64,000 bases of DNA from Paenibacillus cookii (GTDB lineage Bacteria; Bacillota; Bacilli; Paenibacillales; Paenibacillaceae): positions 1 through 64,000 of the forward strand of contig NZ_BORW01000021.1 of the NCBI RefSeq assembly GCF_018333375.1, in the 5' to 3' direction. The translations under genes were made by a program, and so were the position numbers. Of this stretch, positions 8,238-16,642 are shown piece after piece; position 1 is the stretch's first letter; every line of letters starts with the position of its first letter. Under the pieces are notes generated by a model. The model searched no databases and was not told the DNA's origin. It worked only from the letters and a program-made list of their open reading frames with translations.

Positions 8238-9014
8238 ATGAGCTCGCTGCCTAAGCCAAACGAAATCCATATTGAACGGTTAAACAAGAGCTACGCGTCC
8301 CCGGGCGCCGGCCATCTTCATTACATTATTCAAGACGTGGACCTGGTCGTCAAAGGGGGAGAATTTTTTGTCCTGCTCGGGCCGAGCGGCTGCGGGAAAT
8401 CCACCCTTCTCAGCCTGATCGCCGGTTTCGTCTCCAAAACCTCGGGTCAGGTCCGGGTCGGGGAAAAGGAAGTGGACCGGCCGGGACAGGACCGCGCGGT
8501 GGTGTTTCAGCAGGCGGATTCCTCGCTTTTTCCGTGGCTGACCGTAAGGGAGAACGTGGAGTTCGGCCTGCGCATGAAACGTATCCCGGCAGCGAAGCGG
8601 AAGGAAGTGTCGGACCGTTTCATAGGTCTCGTTGGACTCCGAGGGCATGAGAACAAATTCCCGCGCGAGTTGTCCGGCGGCATGAAACAGCGCGTCCAGC
8701 TTGCGCGGGTGCTCTCGAACGACCCGTCCATCCTGCTGATGGATGAACCGTTCGGCGCGCTCGACGCGATGACCCGGCGCACGATGCAGAGGGAGCTGGT
8801 CAACATTTGGAGGGATACCGACAAGACGGTCATTTTAGTGACCCATGACATTCAGGAGGCGCTGCTGCTCGGAGGGCGCATCGGTATCATGTCCGCCGGT
8901 CCGTCGTCCCAAATAACGCATATCTACGATGTGCCGCTGGCCTATCCGCGCGACATGTCCGCGCCTGAATTCCACGCATTGTACAATCGCATTCAGGCGC
9001 ATTTCGAAGAGTAG
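8238..9014 (+). CDS. ABC transporter ATP-binding protein, SsuB/TauB type
   Basis: ATPase (258 residues) of the importer. Walker A GPSGCGKST, Q-loop FQQADSSLFPWLTV, signature LSGGMKQRVQLARVL and Walker B ILLMDEPFGALDAMTR are all intact. The phrase SLFPWLTVRENVEFGL is typical of the nitrate/sulfonate/taurine branch. The ATG at 8238 is chosen because aggaggg lies 7 bases before it; an in-frame ATG further upstream would overlap the binding-protein gene by 160 bases. It lies 11 bases after that gene and 21 before the permease gene. Confidence 0.92.
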   Translation: MSSLPKPNEIHIERLNKSYASPGAGHLHYIIQDVDLVVKGGEFFVLLGPSGCGKSTLLSLIAGFVSKTSGQVRVGEKEVDRPGQDRAVVFQQADSSLFPWLTVRENVEFGLRMKRIPAAKRKEVSDRFIGLVGLRGHENKFPRELSGGMKQRVQLARVLSNDPSILLMDEPFGALDAMTRRTMQRELVNIWRDTDKTVILVTHDIQEALLLGGRIGIMSAGPSSQITHIYDVPLAYPRDMSAPEFHALYNRIQAHFEE

Positions 9015-9035
9015 GGGAAGGAACGGAGGGACACC

Positions 9036-9812
9036 ATGAACGGTAATTTCAAAAAAACGTCATTGAACATTGCGTTTTGGATCGGAATCCTGGTTCTCTG
9101 GCAGCTGATATCGCTGATCTATGGACCGGAAATCCTTCCGGGACCGCTGTATACGGCAAAAGGCGGCTACGAGCTGCTTGCGGACGGAACGCTGCTGCAA
9201 TATATCGGGATCAGCGCATACCGCGTGCTGCTCGGTTGGACCCTGGGGAGCCTGATCGCCGTGCCCGTCGGCATCTTGATCGGAAAAGTAGGGGCCATCC
9301 GGGCGTTTGCGGAGCCGTTCCTCAATTTTATCCGGTTTATTCCGCCGATCGCGTTTATCACATTGTTCCTCGTATGGTTCGGGATCGGGGAAACGTCCAA
9401 AGTGATGCTGATCATGTACGCCACGTTTTTTATCGTCATCTTGAACACGTTAACCGGCGTCCTCTCCGTCGAAGAGGATAAAATCAGGTCGGCCCGCAGC
9501 ATGGGCGCGTCGGAATGGCAGATCGTCATCCACGTCATCATTCCGGCAACGGTTCCTTATATCTTTACCGGCATTCGCCTTGCGATGGGAACGTCGTTTA
9601 TGGCGATCATCGGGGCGGAAATGATCGCATCCAACGAAGGCGTCGGTTATCTGATTTGGAATTCGCGGCTGTTTTTCCGAACCGACTGGATTTTCGTCGG
9701 GCTGATCTGCCTGGGCCTGATGGGTTTTCTCACCGACCGGGCCGTCGCGCTGCTGGGGCGCAAACTGCTGTCCAGATACGGCGTCGTCAGCACGAGCTCA
9801 TTGAGACGCTGA
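9036..9812 (+). CDS. ABC transporter permease, SsuC/TauC type
   Basis: Membrane subunit (258 residues) with about six membrane helices. The EAA-like loop reads IRSARSMGASEWQIVIHVIIPATVPYIFTG, seen in pieces such as RSMGASEWQ and IIPATVPYI, and contacts the ATPase. The family pattern FIRFIPPIAFITLFLVWFGI is present. Last gene of the MarR-arylsulfotransferase-ABC operon; a hairpin cluster with a T-run follows about 75 bases later. Confidence 0.9.
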   Translation: MNGNFKKTSLNIAFWIGILVLWQLISLIYGPEILPGPLYTAKGGYELLADGTLLQYIGISAYRVLLGWTLGSLIAVPVGILIGKVGAIRAFAEPFLNFIRFIPPIAFITLFLVWFGIGETSKVMLIMYATFFIVILNTLTGVLSVEEDKIRSARSMGASEWQIVIHVIIPATVPYIFTGIRLAMGTSFMAIIGAEMIASNEGVGYLIWNSRLFFRTDWIFVGLICLGLMGFLTDRAVALLGRKLLSRYGVVSTSSLRR

Positions 9813-9853
9813 CGAACCGGTGTACCGGATGGAATTGAGACGGAATAAACGAA

Positions 9854-10094
9854 GAAGGCACCCGATATTTTCATCGGGTGCCTTCGCAGAGTGTCGAGAA
9901 AGTCCAACGGACTTTTCGACACTCTATTTTTTATATGGGGAATCATATCTTTTAAAATAAAAATCGATTTAAAGCGCTCTGAGAACCCTACTTCAGTGAC
10001 CGACGAGGCAATTTTAAACCCCCTGCAAAAAAACAGGGGGTTTCTCGACAGCCATCGAAGGCACCCGATATTTTCATCGGGTGCCTTCGATGGC
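9854..10094. repeat. Inverted pair of hairpin repeats between convergent operons
   Basis: The 368-base gap contains four hairpins. The first (9854-9886) is GAAGGCACCCGAT-attttc-ATCGGGTGCCTTC and recurs, identical over 33 bases and extended to a 19-base perfect stem, at 10051-10094. Each copy is flanked on its inner side, after about 5 bases, by the same ten-mer: TGTCGAGAAA at 9892-9901 and its complement TTTCTCGACA at 10041-10050. The two units are therefore in inverted orientation around a 140-base core. Inside the core, 9888-9925 folds into a long hairpin ending in tattttttat, probably the terminator of the ABC operon, and 10016-10043 folds as CCCCCTG-caaaaaaa-CAGGGGG. This resembles a REP-pair or MITE-like element. 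Confidence 0.7.
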
Positions 10095-10180
10095 TTCGAA
10101 CAGCGCAGAAGGCGCCAAACTGAAACCATGCGGATGTCCGGGTTTGCGTTACCCTAAACAAGCCTGCATTCAAAAAACGG

Positions 10181-11179
10181 TTAGATTGCGGGATGCTCGG
10201 GTTCGGGCTGATCATCAGGCTCGATCCGATTCCAGTTCACCCGTTGTCGGAGCGACCAGGCCAAAAGGATGATCACGCCAAGGATGACCGTGCCGATGTT
10301 CACCAGGTAGCCGGCAAGCGGTGTTATATATTCCACTTCGACGATGGCCGATGGAGAAGGGACGACAACGTACCGGACCATTTCGAGCCATGCCAAATGG
10401 AAACCGATATTCATCCACAGGTTGCCCGATAGAATGCGGCATAGCTGTAGCATCGTGCCGAATGCGACCAGATTGATGATATAGTCGACCGTCACTTGAT
10501 CCCAGGTCGCGATTCCGGCAAGAACCATCAACGCGGTCAGCGCGATGGGGGCGAGCACGAACAGGGCAACCTGGAGGACGAGGGCGAGCCAACGAGGAAA
10601 GCGCGTGTTCAGGTTCCGGTACAAGTAGCCGCGGAAGGAGATTTCTTCGGGAAACGCTTCGTAGAAGAAAGCGATGGCCGAATTGATCAGAATGATAAAA
10701 AGGGTAGAAGCGGGGAGATGAAAAGCAACGACTCTCAGCCACCCGAACAGACTGCCGATGAGGAGCGATGCGGCGGTCAACAATGCCAGCAGACCGATCC
10801 CGAGCAGAAAATAAGGCAGCCCTTTCGGGGGCGAACTCAATCCCAGGCCGCTCCAAGGCCGCCTGTCGGCATAACGCCGCAGCAAATAAATGAGCGGTAC
10901 GCTTACGCCCGTCGTGACCACGGCCAAAATGACCTGCAGCGCCAACGCGGGTAAGCCGTAGTTACCGGCGATCGTAGCCGCGGCTACCGCCAGCCCAAGG
11001 CCGGAAACGAACGCGAGCCATCCCAGCAGGATGCGCCAGAATAGACCGATTCTTCCGTCGCCTTCGAGAAATACGCCCGCCGGACCTTTTCGCCCGCGGG
11101 ATTCAGGGGATAAGGTTGAAATAGGAAACCCTCCTTTCGAAATTTCATAGATTCGCCAGAATTCGTTTCGATCTGACAT
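10181..11179 (-). CDS. CPBP-family intramembrane metalloprotease
   Basis: Polytopic membrane protein (332 residues) of the CAAX-protease and bacteriocin-processing (Abi) family. The family motif EExxxR is at Glu178-Glu179...Arg183 (PEEISFRG). The later membrane helices should supply the metal-binding histidines, for example in NLWMNIGFHLAWLEM. About eight membrane segments follow a soluble N-terminus of about 45 residues. Bacterial members act in bacteriocin self-immunity, signal peptide processing or are uncharacterised; nothing in the neighbourhood tells which. It is transcribed alone, convergent with the ABC operon to its left. Confidence 0.85.
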   Translation of the reverse strand: MSDRNEFWRIYEISKGGFPISTLSPESRGRKGPAGVFLEGDGRIGLFWRILLGWLAFVSGLGLAVAAATIAGNYGLPALALQVILAVVTTGVSVPLIYLLRRYADRRPWSGLGLSSPPKGLPYFLLGIGLLALLTAASLLIGSLFGWLRVVAFHLPASTLFIILINSAIAFFYEAFPEEISFRGYLYRNLNTRFPRWLALVLQVALFVLAPIALTALMVLAGIATWDQVTVDYIINLVAFGTMLQLCRILSGNLWMNIGFHLAWLEMVRYVVVPSPSAIVEVEYITPLAGYLVNIGTVILGVIILLAWSLRQRVNWNRIEPDDQPEPEHPAI

Positions 11180-11459
11180 AACTATTTATAGTAAGTTTTC
11201 GTATAAGGTGTGACTGATAGAATGCCTGATTTCCGTAAGGCAGCAGGCCTAACATAACACAAACGGACCGCTGAACATGCCGGCGGTCCGTTTTTATGTC
11301 TTGAAATCCTTGCAATCCGGCAGACCATAATCATCGGATTAGGGGGCCTCCACGAGATCAAGTCGGAATATGGCAATGGAAAAGTAGGAATTACGGTAGA
11401 GCGCGCGGCGGAGACGAAATACAATATGTTCACGAAAAATCGCTAAGGAGAGGAACAAA
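11180..11459. other. Intergenic region with an orphan terminator-like hairpin
   Basis: Contains ACGGACCG-ctgaacatgc-CGGCGGTCCGT followed by ttttt at about 11268-11300 on the plus strand, with no plus-strand gene before it. From about 11324 to 11446 one plus-strand frame without an ATG start reads GLGGLHEIKSEYGNGKVG and on to a TAA just before the ribosome binding site of the next gene. It may be a decayed gene end. No other feature seen. Confidence 0.3.
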
Positions 11460-12449
11460 ATGAAGATTTTAATATGGATCGTGTCGATCATCGTTTTCGT
11501 CGTTGCCGGGGGGCTTCTTGCAATCAACCTGTCTCCCGTTCCGTTCGTTCTATGGCTCAGGCATCAGCCGGATCCCGGACCGTCGGCGCCTGCCGGTTGG
11601 GCGGACTACGAAAAGCTGGCGGAGGTTCATAAAGACCTTGTATACCCTTCCGCCTTTAAATCCAACACGCTCGATATCTATCTCCCTAAAAATACCCGCG
11701 AAAAATTGCCGACCATACTGTGGGTTCACGGCGGCGCATTTGTTGCCGGGGACAAATCCGGAACGTCCTATTGGTGCACGATGATGGCCGGCAAAGGTTA
11801 TGCCGTCGTCAGCATGAACTACGAATTGGCTCCCGAGGCAAAATACCCGGCGCCCATTCTGCAAATGGGAGAGGCCTACGAATATCTGAAATCGATCTCT
11901 CCTCAATTTCCTTCCCTGGACTTGAACCGGTTGATCATTGGGGGAGATTCTGCCGGCGCCCAAATCGCCTCCCAGTTTGCTGCCATTCAAACCAACCCCG
12001 GGCTGGCCGGGCGCGTTGGAATCGATCCTACCGTTCCTGCCGGTACGTTGAAAGCCGCGCTGCTCTATTGCGGGCCTTATAACGTCAAACACCTTGCGAA
12101 CGTCACGGGGAACATGGAGAGGTTTTTCTTGCAACGACTGGGGTGGGCTTATATCGGAAAACGTAATTGGCAGGAGAGGAGCGAAGCGGAAGACGCTTCG
12201 ACGGCCAACCATGTGACCCGCGATTTTCCGCCGACGTTTATCACGGATGGCAACAGCGGTTCTTTCGAAAAACACGGGAAGGAGCTGGAGGCGAAGCTTC
12301 GGGCGGCGAACGTCCCCGTGACCGCCTTGTTTTATCCGCCGGCCCGCGGCGTCGTTCCGCACGAATATCAATTTCAGCTGCATACGCCGGAGGCCATGGA
12401 ATGTTTTGAGATGACCCTATCCTTTTTGTCCGAATATGTGCAGGATTGA
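11460..12449 (+). CDS. Alpha/beta-hydrolase, HSL-type esterase
   Basis: Probable carboxylesterase (329 residues). An N-terminal hydrophobic segment of about 25 residues suggests a membrane anchor or uncleaved signal. The oxyanion-hole motif WVHGGAFVAGDK and the nucleophile elbow GGDSAGAQIA (Ser within GDSAG) mark the hormone-sensitive-lipase group. The acid should lie near FITDGNSGSF and the histidine in VVPHEYQF near the C-terminus. The ATG follows aaggagagg at proper spacing. It appears monocistronic. Physiological substrate unknown. Confidence 0.88.
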   Translation: MKILIWIVSIIVFVVAGGLLAINLSPVPFVLWLRHQPDPGPSAPAGWADYEKLAEVHKDLVYPSAFKSNTLDIYLPKNTREKLPTILWVHGGAFVAGDKSGTSYWCTMMAGKGYAVVSMNYELAPEAKYPAPILQMGEAYEYLKSISPQFPSLDLNRLIIGGDSAGAQIASQFAAIQTNPGLAGRVGIDPTVPAGTLKAALLYCGPYNVKHLANVTGNMERFFLQRLGWAYIGKRNWQERSEAEDASTANHVTRDFPPTFITDGNSGSFEKHGKELEAKLRAANVPVTALFYPPARGVVPHEYQFQLHTPEAMECFEMTLSFLSEYVQD

Positions 12450-12664
12450 AGTCGGCCTCGAGTTCCCTGCTGGTTACGCTCATTTTACGAGGTGAAATCT
12501 ATTCATCTATCGGCATTTCGTATGATATAATGCACGTAATATATACTATAACGCACATGCGATAGAGAGGGGGGTTCGGAACGTCAACACTTCACGGATT
12601 CGTCAACATCCGCTGCCCAAGCTAACATCTGAGAAAAAACGAAATGGAATCGAGGATCAAAACG

Positions 12665-13396
12665 GTGTCTGAAAAGGTTCAAGTAAACAAACAAGATTTT
12701 ACCGTGCGCGAAGACAGCTTCTACCAAGGCGTCAAGGATTGCATTCCGACGCTGCTCGGTTACTTAAGCATCGGTTTCGCCGCAGGCGTTGTCGGAAAAA
12801 CGTCCGGCTTGTCATTGTTGGAAATTACCTTGATGTCTACGATGATTTATGCAGGTTCCGCCCAATTTATCATGGCAGGCATGATTGCTTCCCATGGATC
12901 GGTTACGGCCATTATTCTTACGGTTTTTATCGTGAACCTTCGCCACTTGCTGCTAAGCGCGGCCGTATCGCCTTATTTCCGGCATCTTACTTCATTTAAG
13001 ACGATGTTGATCGGCACCCTGCTTACGGACGAAACTTTCGGGGTTGCGATGAACAAGGCCATGAATCGAACTTCCCTCGACGAGAAATGGATGCACGGCT
13101 TAAACGTTACCGCGTATCTCAATTGGATTATTGCGACCATTGCCGGGGCTTTTTTCGGTCAATGGATCACGGAACCGGAAAAGTTCGGCCTGGATTTTGC
13201 GCTGACGGGCATGTTTATCGGTTTGCTCGTCCTGCAGATGGTCAGCAGAAAGAAGTTCTTTAAAGACTTGATGGTTGCCGTTTGCGCGGTGGGGTTGGTG
13301 ATCGGTTCCAGCTATTTCTTATCGGGAAGCATGGCCGTCATCGCGGCTACGGTTATTGCGGCGACGCTTGGAATGGCGGTGGAAAAATGGAGATAA
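12665..13396 (+). CDS. azlC: Branched-chain amino acid exporter large subunit AzlC
   Basis: Large subunit (243 residues from the GTG start) of an AzlCD-type branched-chain amino acid exporter. Multiple membrane segments and the pattern GFAAGVVGKTSGLSLLEITLMS, shown here as GFAAGVVGKTSGLS, plus STMIYAGSAQFIM and FIVNLRHLLLSAAVSPY are characteristic. The GTG at 12665 has cgagga upstream; an in-frame ATG at 12644 would add seven residues and has a poorer site. It overlaps azlD by 10 bases. A TATAAT-like box lies at 12526-12531. An Lrp-type regulator, common next to azlCD, is absent here. Confidence 0.9.
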   Translation: MSEKVQVNKQDFTVREDSFYQGVKDCIPTLLGYLSIGFAAGVVGKTSGLSLLEITLMSTMIYAGSAQFIMAGMIASHGSVTAIILTVFIVNLRHLLLSAAVSPYFRHLTSFKTMLIGTLLTDETFGVAMNKAMNRTSLDEKWMHGLNVTAYLNWIIATIAGAFFGQWITEPEKFGLDFALTGMFIGLLVLQMVSRKKFFKDLMVAVCAVGLVIGSSYFLSGSMAVIAATVIAATLGMAVEKWR

Positions 13397-13713
13397 GATG
13401 GCATATCCTGCTCGCGATTATAGGGGCCTCCGTCGTGACGCTCCTTCCGAGAGTGCTTCCGCTTGTGGTGCTCAGCCGGATGCAGCTGCCGGATTGGGCG
13501 ATGCGGTGGCTGAATTATGTTCCTGTCGCGGTTATGGCTGCCTTAATTGGCCAGGAATTGTTCATGAATGACGGAAAGCTTGATATATCCCGGAATTATA
13601 CCGAAATATTGGCGGCGGTACCGACCTTTGCGACTGCCATCCTTACGCGAAGCTTGTTGGGGACGGTCGTGGTAGGCATCCTCACGGTAATGGTTTTGCG
13701 GTTTATCCTTTAA
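13387..13713 (+). CDS. azlD: Branched-chain amino acid exporter small subunit AzlD
   Basis: Small hydrophobic protein (108 residues, about four membrane helices) that partners AzlC. The N-terminal pattern LPRVLPLVVLSRMQLPDWAM with LNYVPVAVMAAL matches the AzlD family (t.lpR.lPl.ll.r..lp......L.yvP.av.aal). The ATG overlaps the azlC reading frame by 10 bases, an arrangement usual for this pair. A terminator follows immediately. Confidence 0.9.
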   Translation: MEIRWHILLAIIGASVVTLLPRVLPLVVLSRMQLPDWAMRWLNYVPVAVMAALIGQELFMNDGKLDISRNYTEILAAVPTFATAILTRSLLGTVVVGILTVMVLRFIL

Positions 13714-13738
13714 AAGCCTGATTCTCTGGGCTTTTTTT
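13712..13738 (+). terminator. Terminator of azlCD
   Basis: AAAGCC-tgattctctg-GGCTTT followed by TTTT, directly at the azlD stop codon. Confidence 0.75.
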
Positions 13739-13810
13739 ATTTCGTTTGGTAACATAAGTTTCATGAACTATTGAATCATGCGACCTCATGTTTTGGAAAG
13801 GATTGTAGTC

Positions 13811-14932
13811 ATGAAGAAAGTCATCGTCATCGGATCGGGAATTCTGGGGGCATCGACCGCATATCAACTGACGAAAATGGGGGCGGATGTCCTTCTGATC
13901 GATCGCCAAGATCAAGGGCAAGCCACGGATGCCGCCGCCGGGATCATCTGCCCTTGGCTGTCGCAGCGCCGCAATCAAGCTTGGTACCGGCTGGCGAAGG
14001 CCGGGGCGCGGTTTTACCCGGGATTGATCGAAGAGCTCATCCAAGAAGGCGAAACCGAAACGGGATATGCACGGGTGGGCGCCCTTAGCATCCATCCGGA
14101 TCCGGAAAAAGTTCGCAAGATGGAGGAGCGGGCACGGCTGCGAAAAGAAGACGCGCCGGAAATCGGAGAGATTGCGATGCTGAACGATGCTGAAACCCAA
14201 GCGCTTTTTCCTTTGCTGGGAGAAGGATATCATTCGGTTCGCATCAGCGGCGCCGCCCGCGTCGATGGACGCGCCCTGCGTGACGCGCTGATCCGGTCGG
14301 CGCAGCGGCATGGAGCCGTTTATCTGCAAGGCGATGCCGTCCTAACGTATGAGGCCAACCGCGTAACAGGCGCCAAGGTAGGCAACGAGCGCTTTTCGGC
14401 CGACCAAACCGTCGTTTGCGCCGGCGCATGGGCCGGGCTGCTGCTGGAGCCGCTTGGCATTCGATTTAACGTTCGTTTCCAGAAGGCGCAAATCATGCAC
14501 GTGCAGGTCGACCGCAAAGAGGATACGGGCAAGTGGCCCGTCGTGATGCCGCCTTCGGATCAATACATGATCGCATTCGGCGAACAAAAAATCGTGATCG
14601 GGGCTACCCACGAAAACGACATCGAAGGTTATGATACGCGAATCACGGCAGGGGGAATGCAGGAGATTTTAAATAAAGGGTTAAGCTTGGCTCCTCGCTT
14701 GGCCGAGAGCACGTTTCAGGAGGTCAGGGTCGGTTTTCGCCCGTTTACGCCCGAATTCCTTCCCGTCATCGGGGCCGTCCCGGGCTGGGAAGGGCTGCTT
14801 GCGGCCAACGGACTCGGGGCGTCAGGCTTGACGATGGGACCGTTTTTAGGAAGCCAATTGGCCAAGCTGGCATTGGGAATGGACCTGGACATCGACATCC
14901 GGGATTACGACATCCGAAAAGCCATCGGGTAA
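13811..14932 (+). CDS. FAD-dependent amino acid oxidase/dehydrogenase (DadA/ThiO-like)
   Basis: Flavoprotein (373 residues) of the DAO family, which oxidises D-amino acids, glycine or related amines. The N-terminus KKVIVIGSGILGASTAYQL is a Rossmann dinucleotide-binding motif GxGxxG, followed by an acidic strand end (LLIDR). The motif DAAAGIICPWLSQRRN resembles the DadA/glycine oxidase family, and the C-terminal GFRPFTPEFLPVIG and ANGLGASGLTMGP form the second FAD contact. The ATG at 13811 follows ggaaagga; an in-frame ATG 33 bases earlier lacks such a site. Substrate not determined. Confidence 0.87.
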   Translation: MKKVIVIGSGILGASTAYQLTKMGADVLLIDRQDQGQATDAAAGIICPWLSQRRNQAWYRLAKAGARFYPGLIEELIQEGETETGYARVGALSIHPDPEKVRKMEERARLRKEDAPEIGEIAMLNDAETQALFPLLGEGYHSVRISGAARVDGRALRDALIRSAQRHGAVYLQGDAVLTYEANRVTGAKVGNERFSADQTVVCAGAWAGLLLEPLGIRFNVRFQKAQIMHVQVDRKEDTGKWPVVMPPSDQYMIAFGEQKIVIGATHENDIEGYDTRITAGGMQEILNKGLSLAPRLAESTFQEVRVGFRPFTPEFLPVIGAVPGWEGLLAANGLGASGLTMGPFLGSQLAKLALGMDLDIDIRDYDIRKAIG

Positions 14933-14972
14933 CCGGACCCAAGCTGCTGATTGTTTGGTTGCAAATAAACTT

Positions 14973-15001
14973 AAGCCTCTTCACAAGGAAGAGGCTTTTT
15001 T
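14973..15001 (+). terminator. Terminator after the flavoprotein gene
   Basis: Perfect ten-base stem AAGCCTCTTC-acaag-GAAGAGGCTT followed by T residues, about 40 bases past the stop. It can also end the P450 transcript arriving from the right. Confidence 0.85.
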
Positions 15002-15028
15002 CATTCATGCTAGAAGTCATATCCCTTC

Positions 15029-16264
15029 TCACCAGCGATGGACGCGTACCGGCAGGGAAGCCAGCGTTTGTCCGGCGGCGGAAGGCGTCAGATGTTCTTC
15101 CAGCTTGAAACCGGGAACGGGTTCGATCCGCCGGAAGTGATCCATGAATAGTCCGAGGCCGATGTTGGCCTCCAATCTGGCAAGCGGGGCTCCCAGGCAA
15201 AAATGCGGCCCGCTGCCGAAAGTCAGATGCTTTTTATTGTTCGGACGGTGGATGTTCAAGGTAAATGGATCCTCAAACACTTCCTTGTCCATATTGGCCG
15301 CGCTCATCCAAGCGATGACGACATCGCCCTTTTTTAAAGGAACGCCGAGTACGTCGTTGTCCGTCTTTACCGTCCGATCCATTTTTGCGACATGAAAACG
15401 GTAGCGGAGCATTTCTTCCACGGTATTCGGAAGCAGCTCGCGGTTCGACTGCACTTCGGCATAAATCCGTTCGTCGTCATATAAAAACGAATAAAACGTG
15501 CAGGCCAGCAGATGGCTTGTCGTCTCGATGCCGGCTCCCAGGATGAACATGGTCATCCGGACGATTTCGTCATCCGTCAAACGTTCCCCGTCAACCTCCG
15601 CCTGAATCAGGTCCGAGATGATGTCATCGGCAAGGTTCGTTCTTTTATGGACGACATGAGGGTAAAGATAGCTGTAGTAGTTTTTGGCCGCCTGTCGTTT
15701 CAGATCCTGAATGTCCTCGACATTTTCTTTCGGCAGCGGGAGGAACAGGTGGTCGACCCACGTTTTGAACAAAAACCGGTCCTCCGACGGAACGCCGAGC
15801 AAGTCGGCAATCACGATGGTAGGCAGGGCGCCGGAAAAAGCTGGGACGATATCGATGACCGGTTCGTCGCCCATGTCCTGGATCAGCTGCCTGACCACTT
15901 CATGGATGCGCGGCTCCCAAAGTTTCAAGCTTCTTGGCGTAAAAGCGGCGGAAAGGAGACTGTGGCTTTTCCGGTGCTCGGGAGGATCCGAATTCAAATT
16001 GATGCGGCCGGAAGCATGTTGGCCTTCCTCATTGTCCGCGCCGACGCTGATCGTCGTCCTCGTTCTTACGCTGGAGAAGTACTCATGGTCGCTCAGCACT
16101 CTTTTGACGTCGTCATACCGGAACACGTTCCACGAATTCGTTGCCTCGTTGTAGCTGATCGGTTCCTGTTCCAATTTGTGCTTGTACCATTCAAAAGGGC
16201 TAAATTCTTCGGCGGCGGATCGAAACTGGGTGATTTCGGCTAAGGAGATAATTTCCTTTTGCAT
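15029..16264 (-). CDS. Cytochrome P450
   Basis: Soluble bacterial P450 monooxygenase (411 residues). The haem-ligand loop FGSGPHFCLGAPLARLE places the axial cysteine at residue 356. The I-helix oxygen-activation motif is GAGIETTSHLL, and the K-helix ExxR motif is EEMLRYRF. N-terminal HASGRINLNSDPPEHRK matches the class used with ferredoxin partners (DPPEHxxxR pattern). It resembles Bacillus/Paenibacillus CYP107/CYP109-type enzymes, which hydroxylate fatty acids, steroids or secondary metabolites. No ferredoxin or reductase gene is adjacent. The start follows gggaggg. Confidence 0.93.
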   Translation of the reverse strand: MQKEIISLAEITQFRSAAEEFSPFEWYKHKLEQEPISYNEATNSWNVFRYDDVKRVLSDHEYFSSVRTRTTISVGADNEEGQHASGRINLNSDPPEHRKSHSLLSAAFTPRSLKLWEPRIHEVVRQLIQDMGDEPVIDIVPAFSGALPTIVIADLLGVPSEDRFLFKTWVDHLFLPLPKENVEDIQDLKRQAAKNYYSYLYPHVVHKRTNLADDIISDLIQAEVDGERLTDDEIVRMTMFILGAGIETTSHLLACTFYSFLYDDERIYAEVQSNRELLPNTVEEMLRYRFHVAKMDRTVKTDNDVLGVPLKKGDVVIAWMSAANMDKEVFEDPFTLNIHRPNNKKHLTFGSGPHFCLGAPLARLEANIGLGLFMDHFRRIEPVPGFKLEEHLTPSAAGQTLASLPVRVHRW

Positions 16265-16592
16265 TCGTTTCCCTCCCGGTTTTTATGATGGAGAACTTAC
16301 AAAAAAACCAATATATGTTAATCATAACATACCAAGGATGGAGGGGCCACTTTCGAACGACCCATGCCGAAAGTTCAGTTTTACCGATGGGAATTGAATA
16401 AACCATACCTCAAGAATTACGAACAAACACTGGGCGACTTCATTGTCGATAGAAGCGTCAGCTGGTTGCCGCCGAAGGGCGAATGGGGAAGTCATATTAC
16501 GAATGCGTGATGACGTCGAATCTTTAACGGCTAGCTTGACAATCGGTCATTTGAAATTCCTTGGAAACTGCCAAATAAGACAGAGTCATAAC
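16265..16592. other. Intergenic region with a possible small ORF (16364-16510, plus strand)
   Basis: The left end carries the P450 upstream region. An ATG at 16364 opens 48 codons (begins MPKVQFYRWELNKPY, ends GSHITNA) with protein-like composition rich in aromatic residues, but the nearest purine-rich stretch (gatggagggg) is 16 bases upstream, too far for a good ribosome binding site. It could be the remnant of a longer gene. I recognise no family. Confidence 0.25.
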
Positions 16593-16628
16593 AAAAAAAC
16601 GCAGCCTGGACGTGATGTCCCTGCTGCG
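16593..16628 (-). terminator. Terminator of the CYTH-like gene
   Basis: On the minus strand, CGCAGCAGGGAC and GTCCAGGCTGCG pair around catca with one mismatch and are followed by seven T residues. Confidence 0.8.
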
Positions 16629-16642
16629 GGTTATTGCTATAT

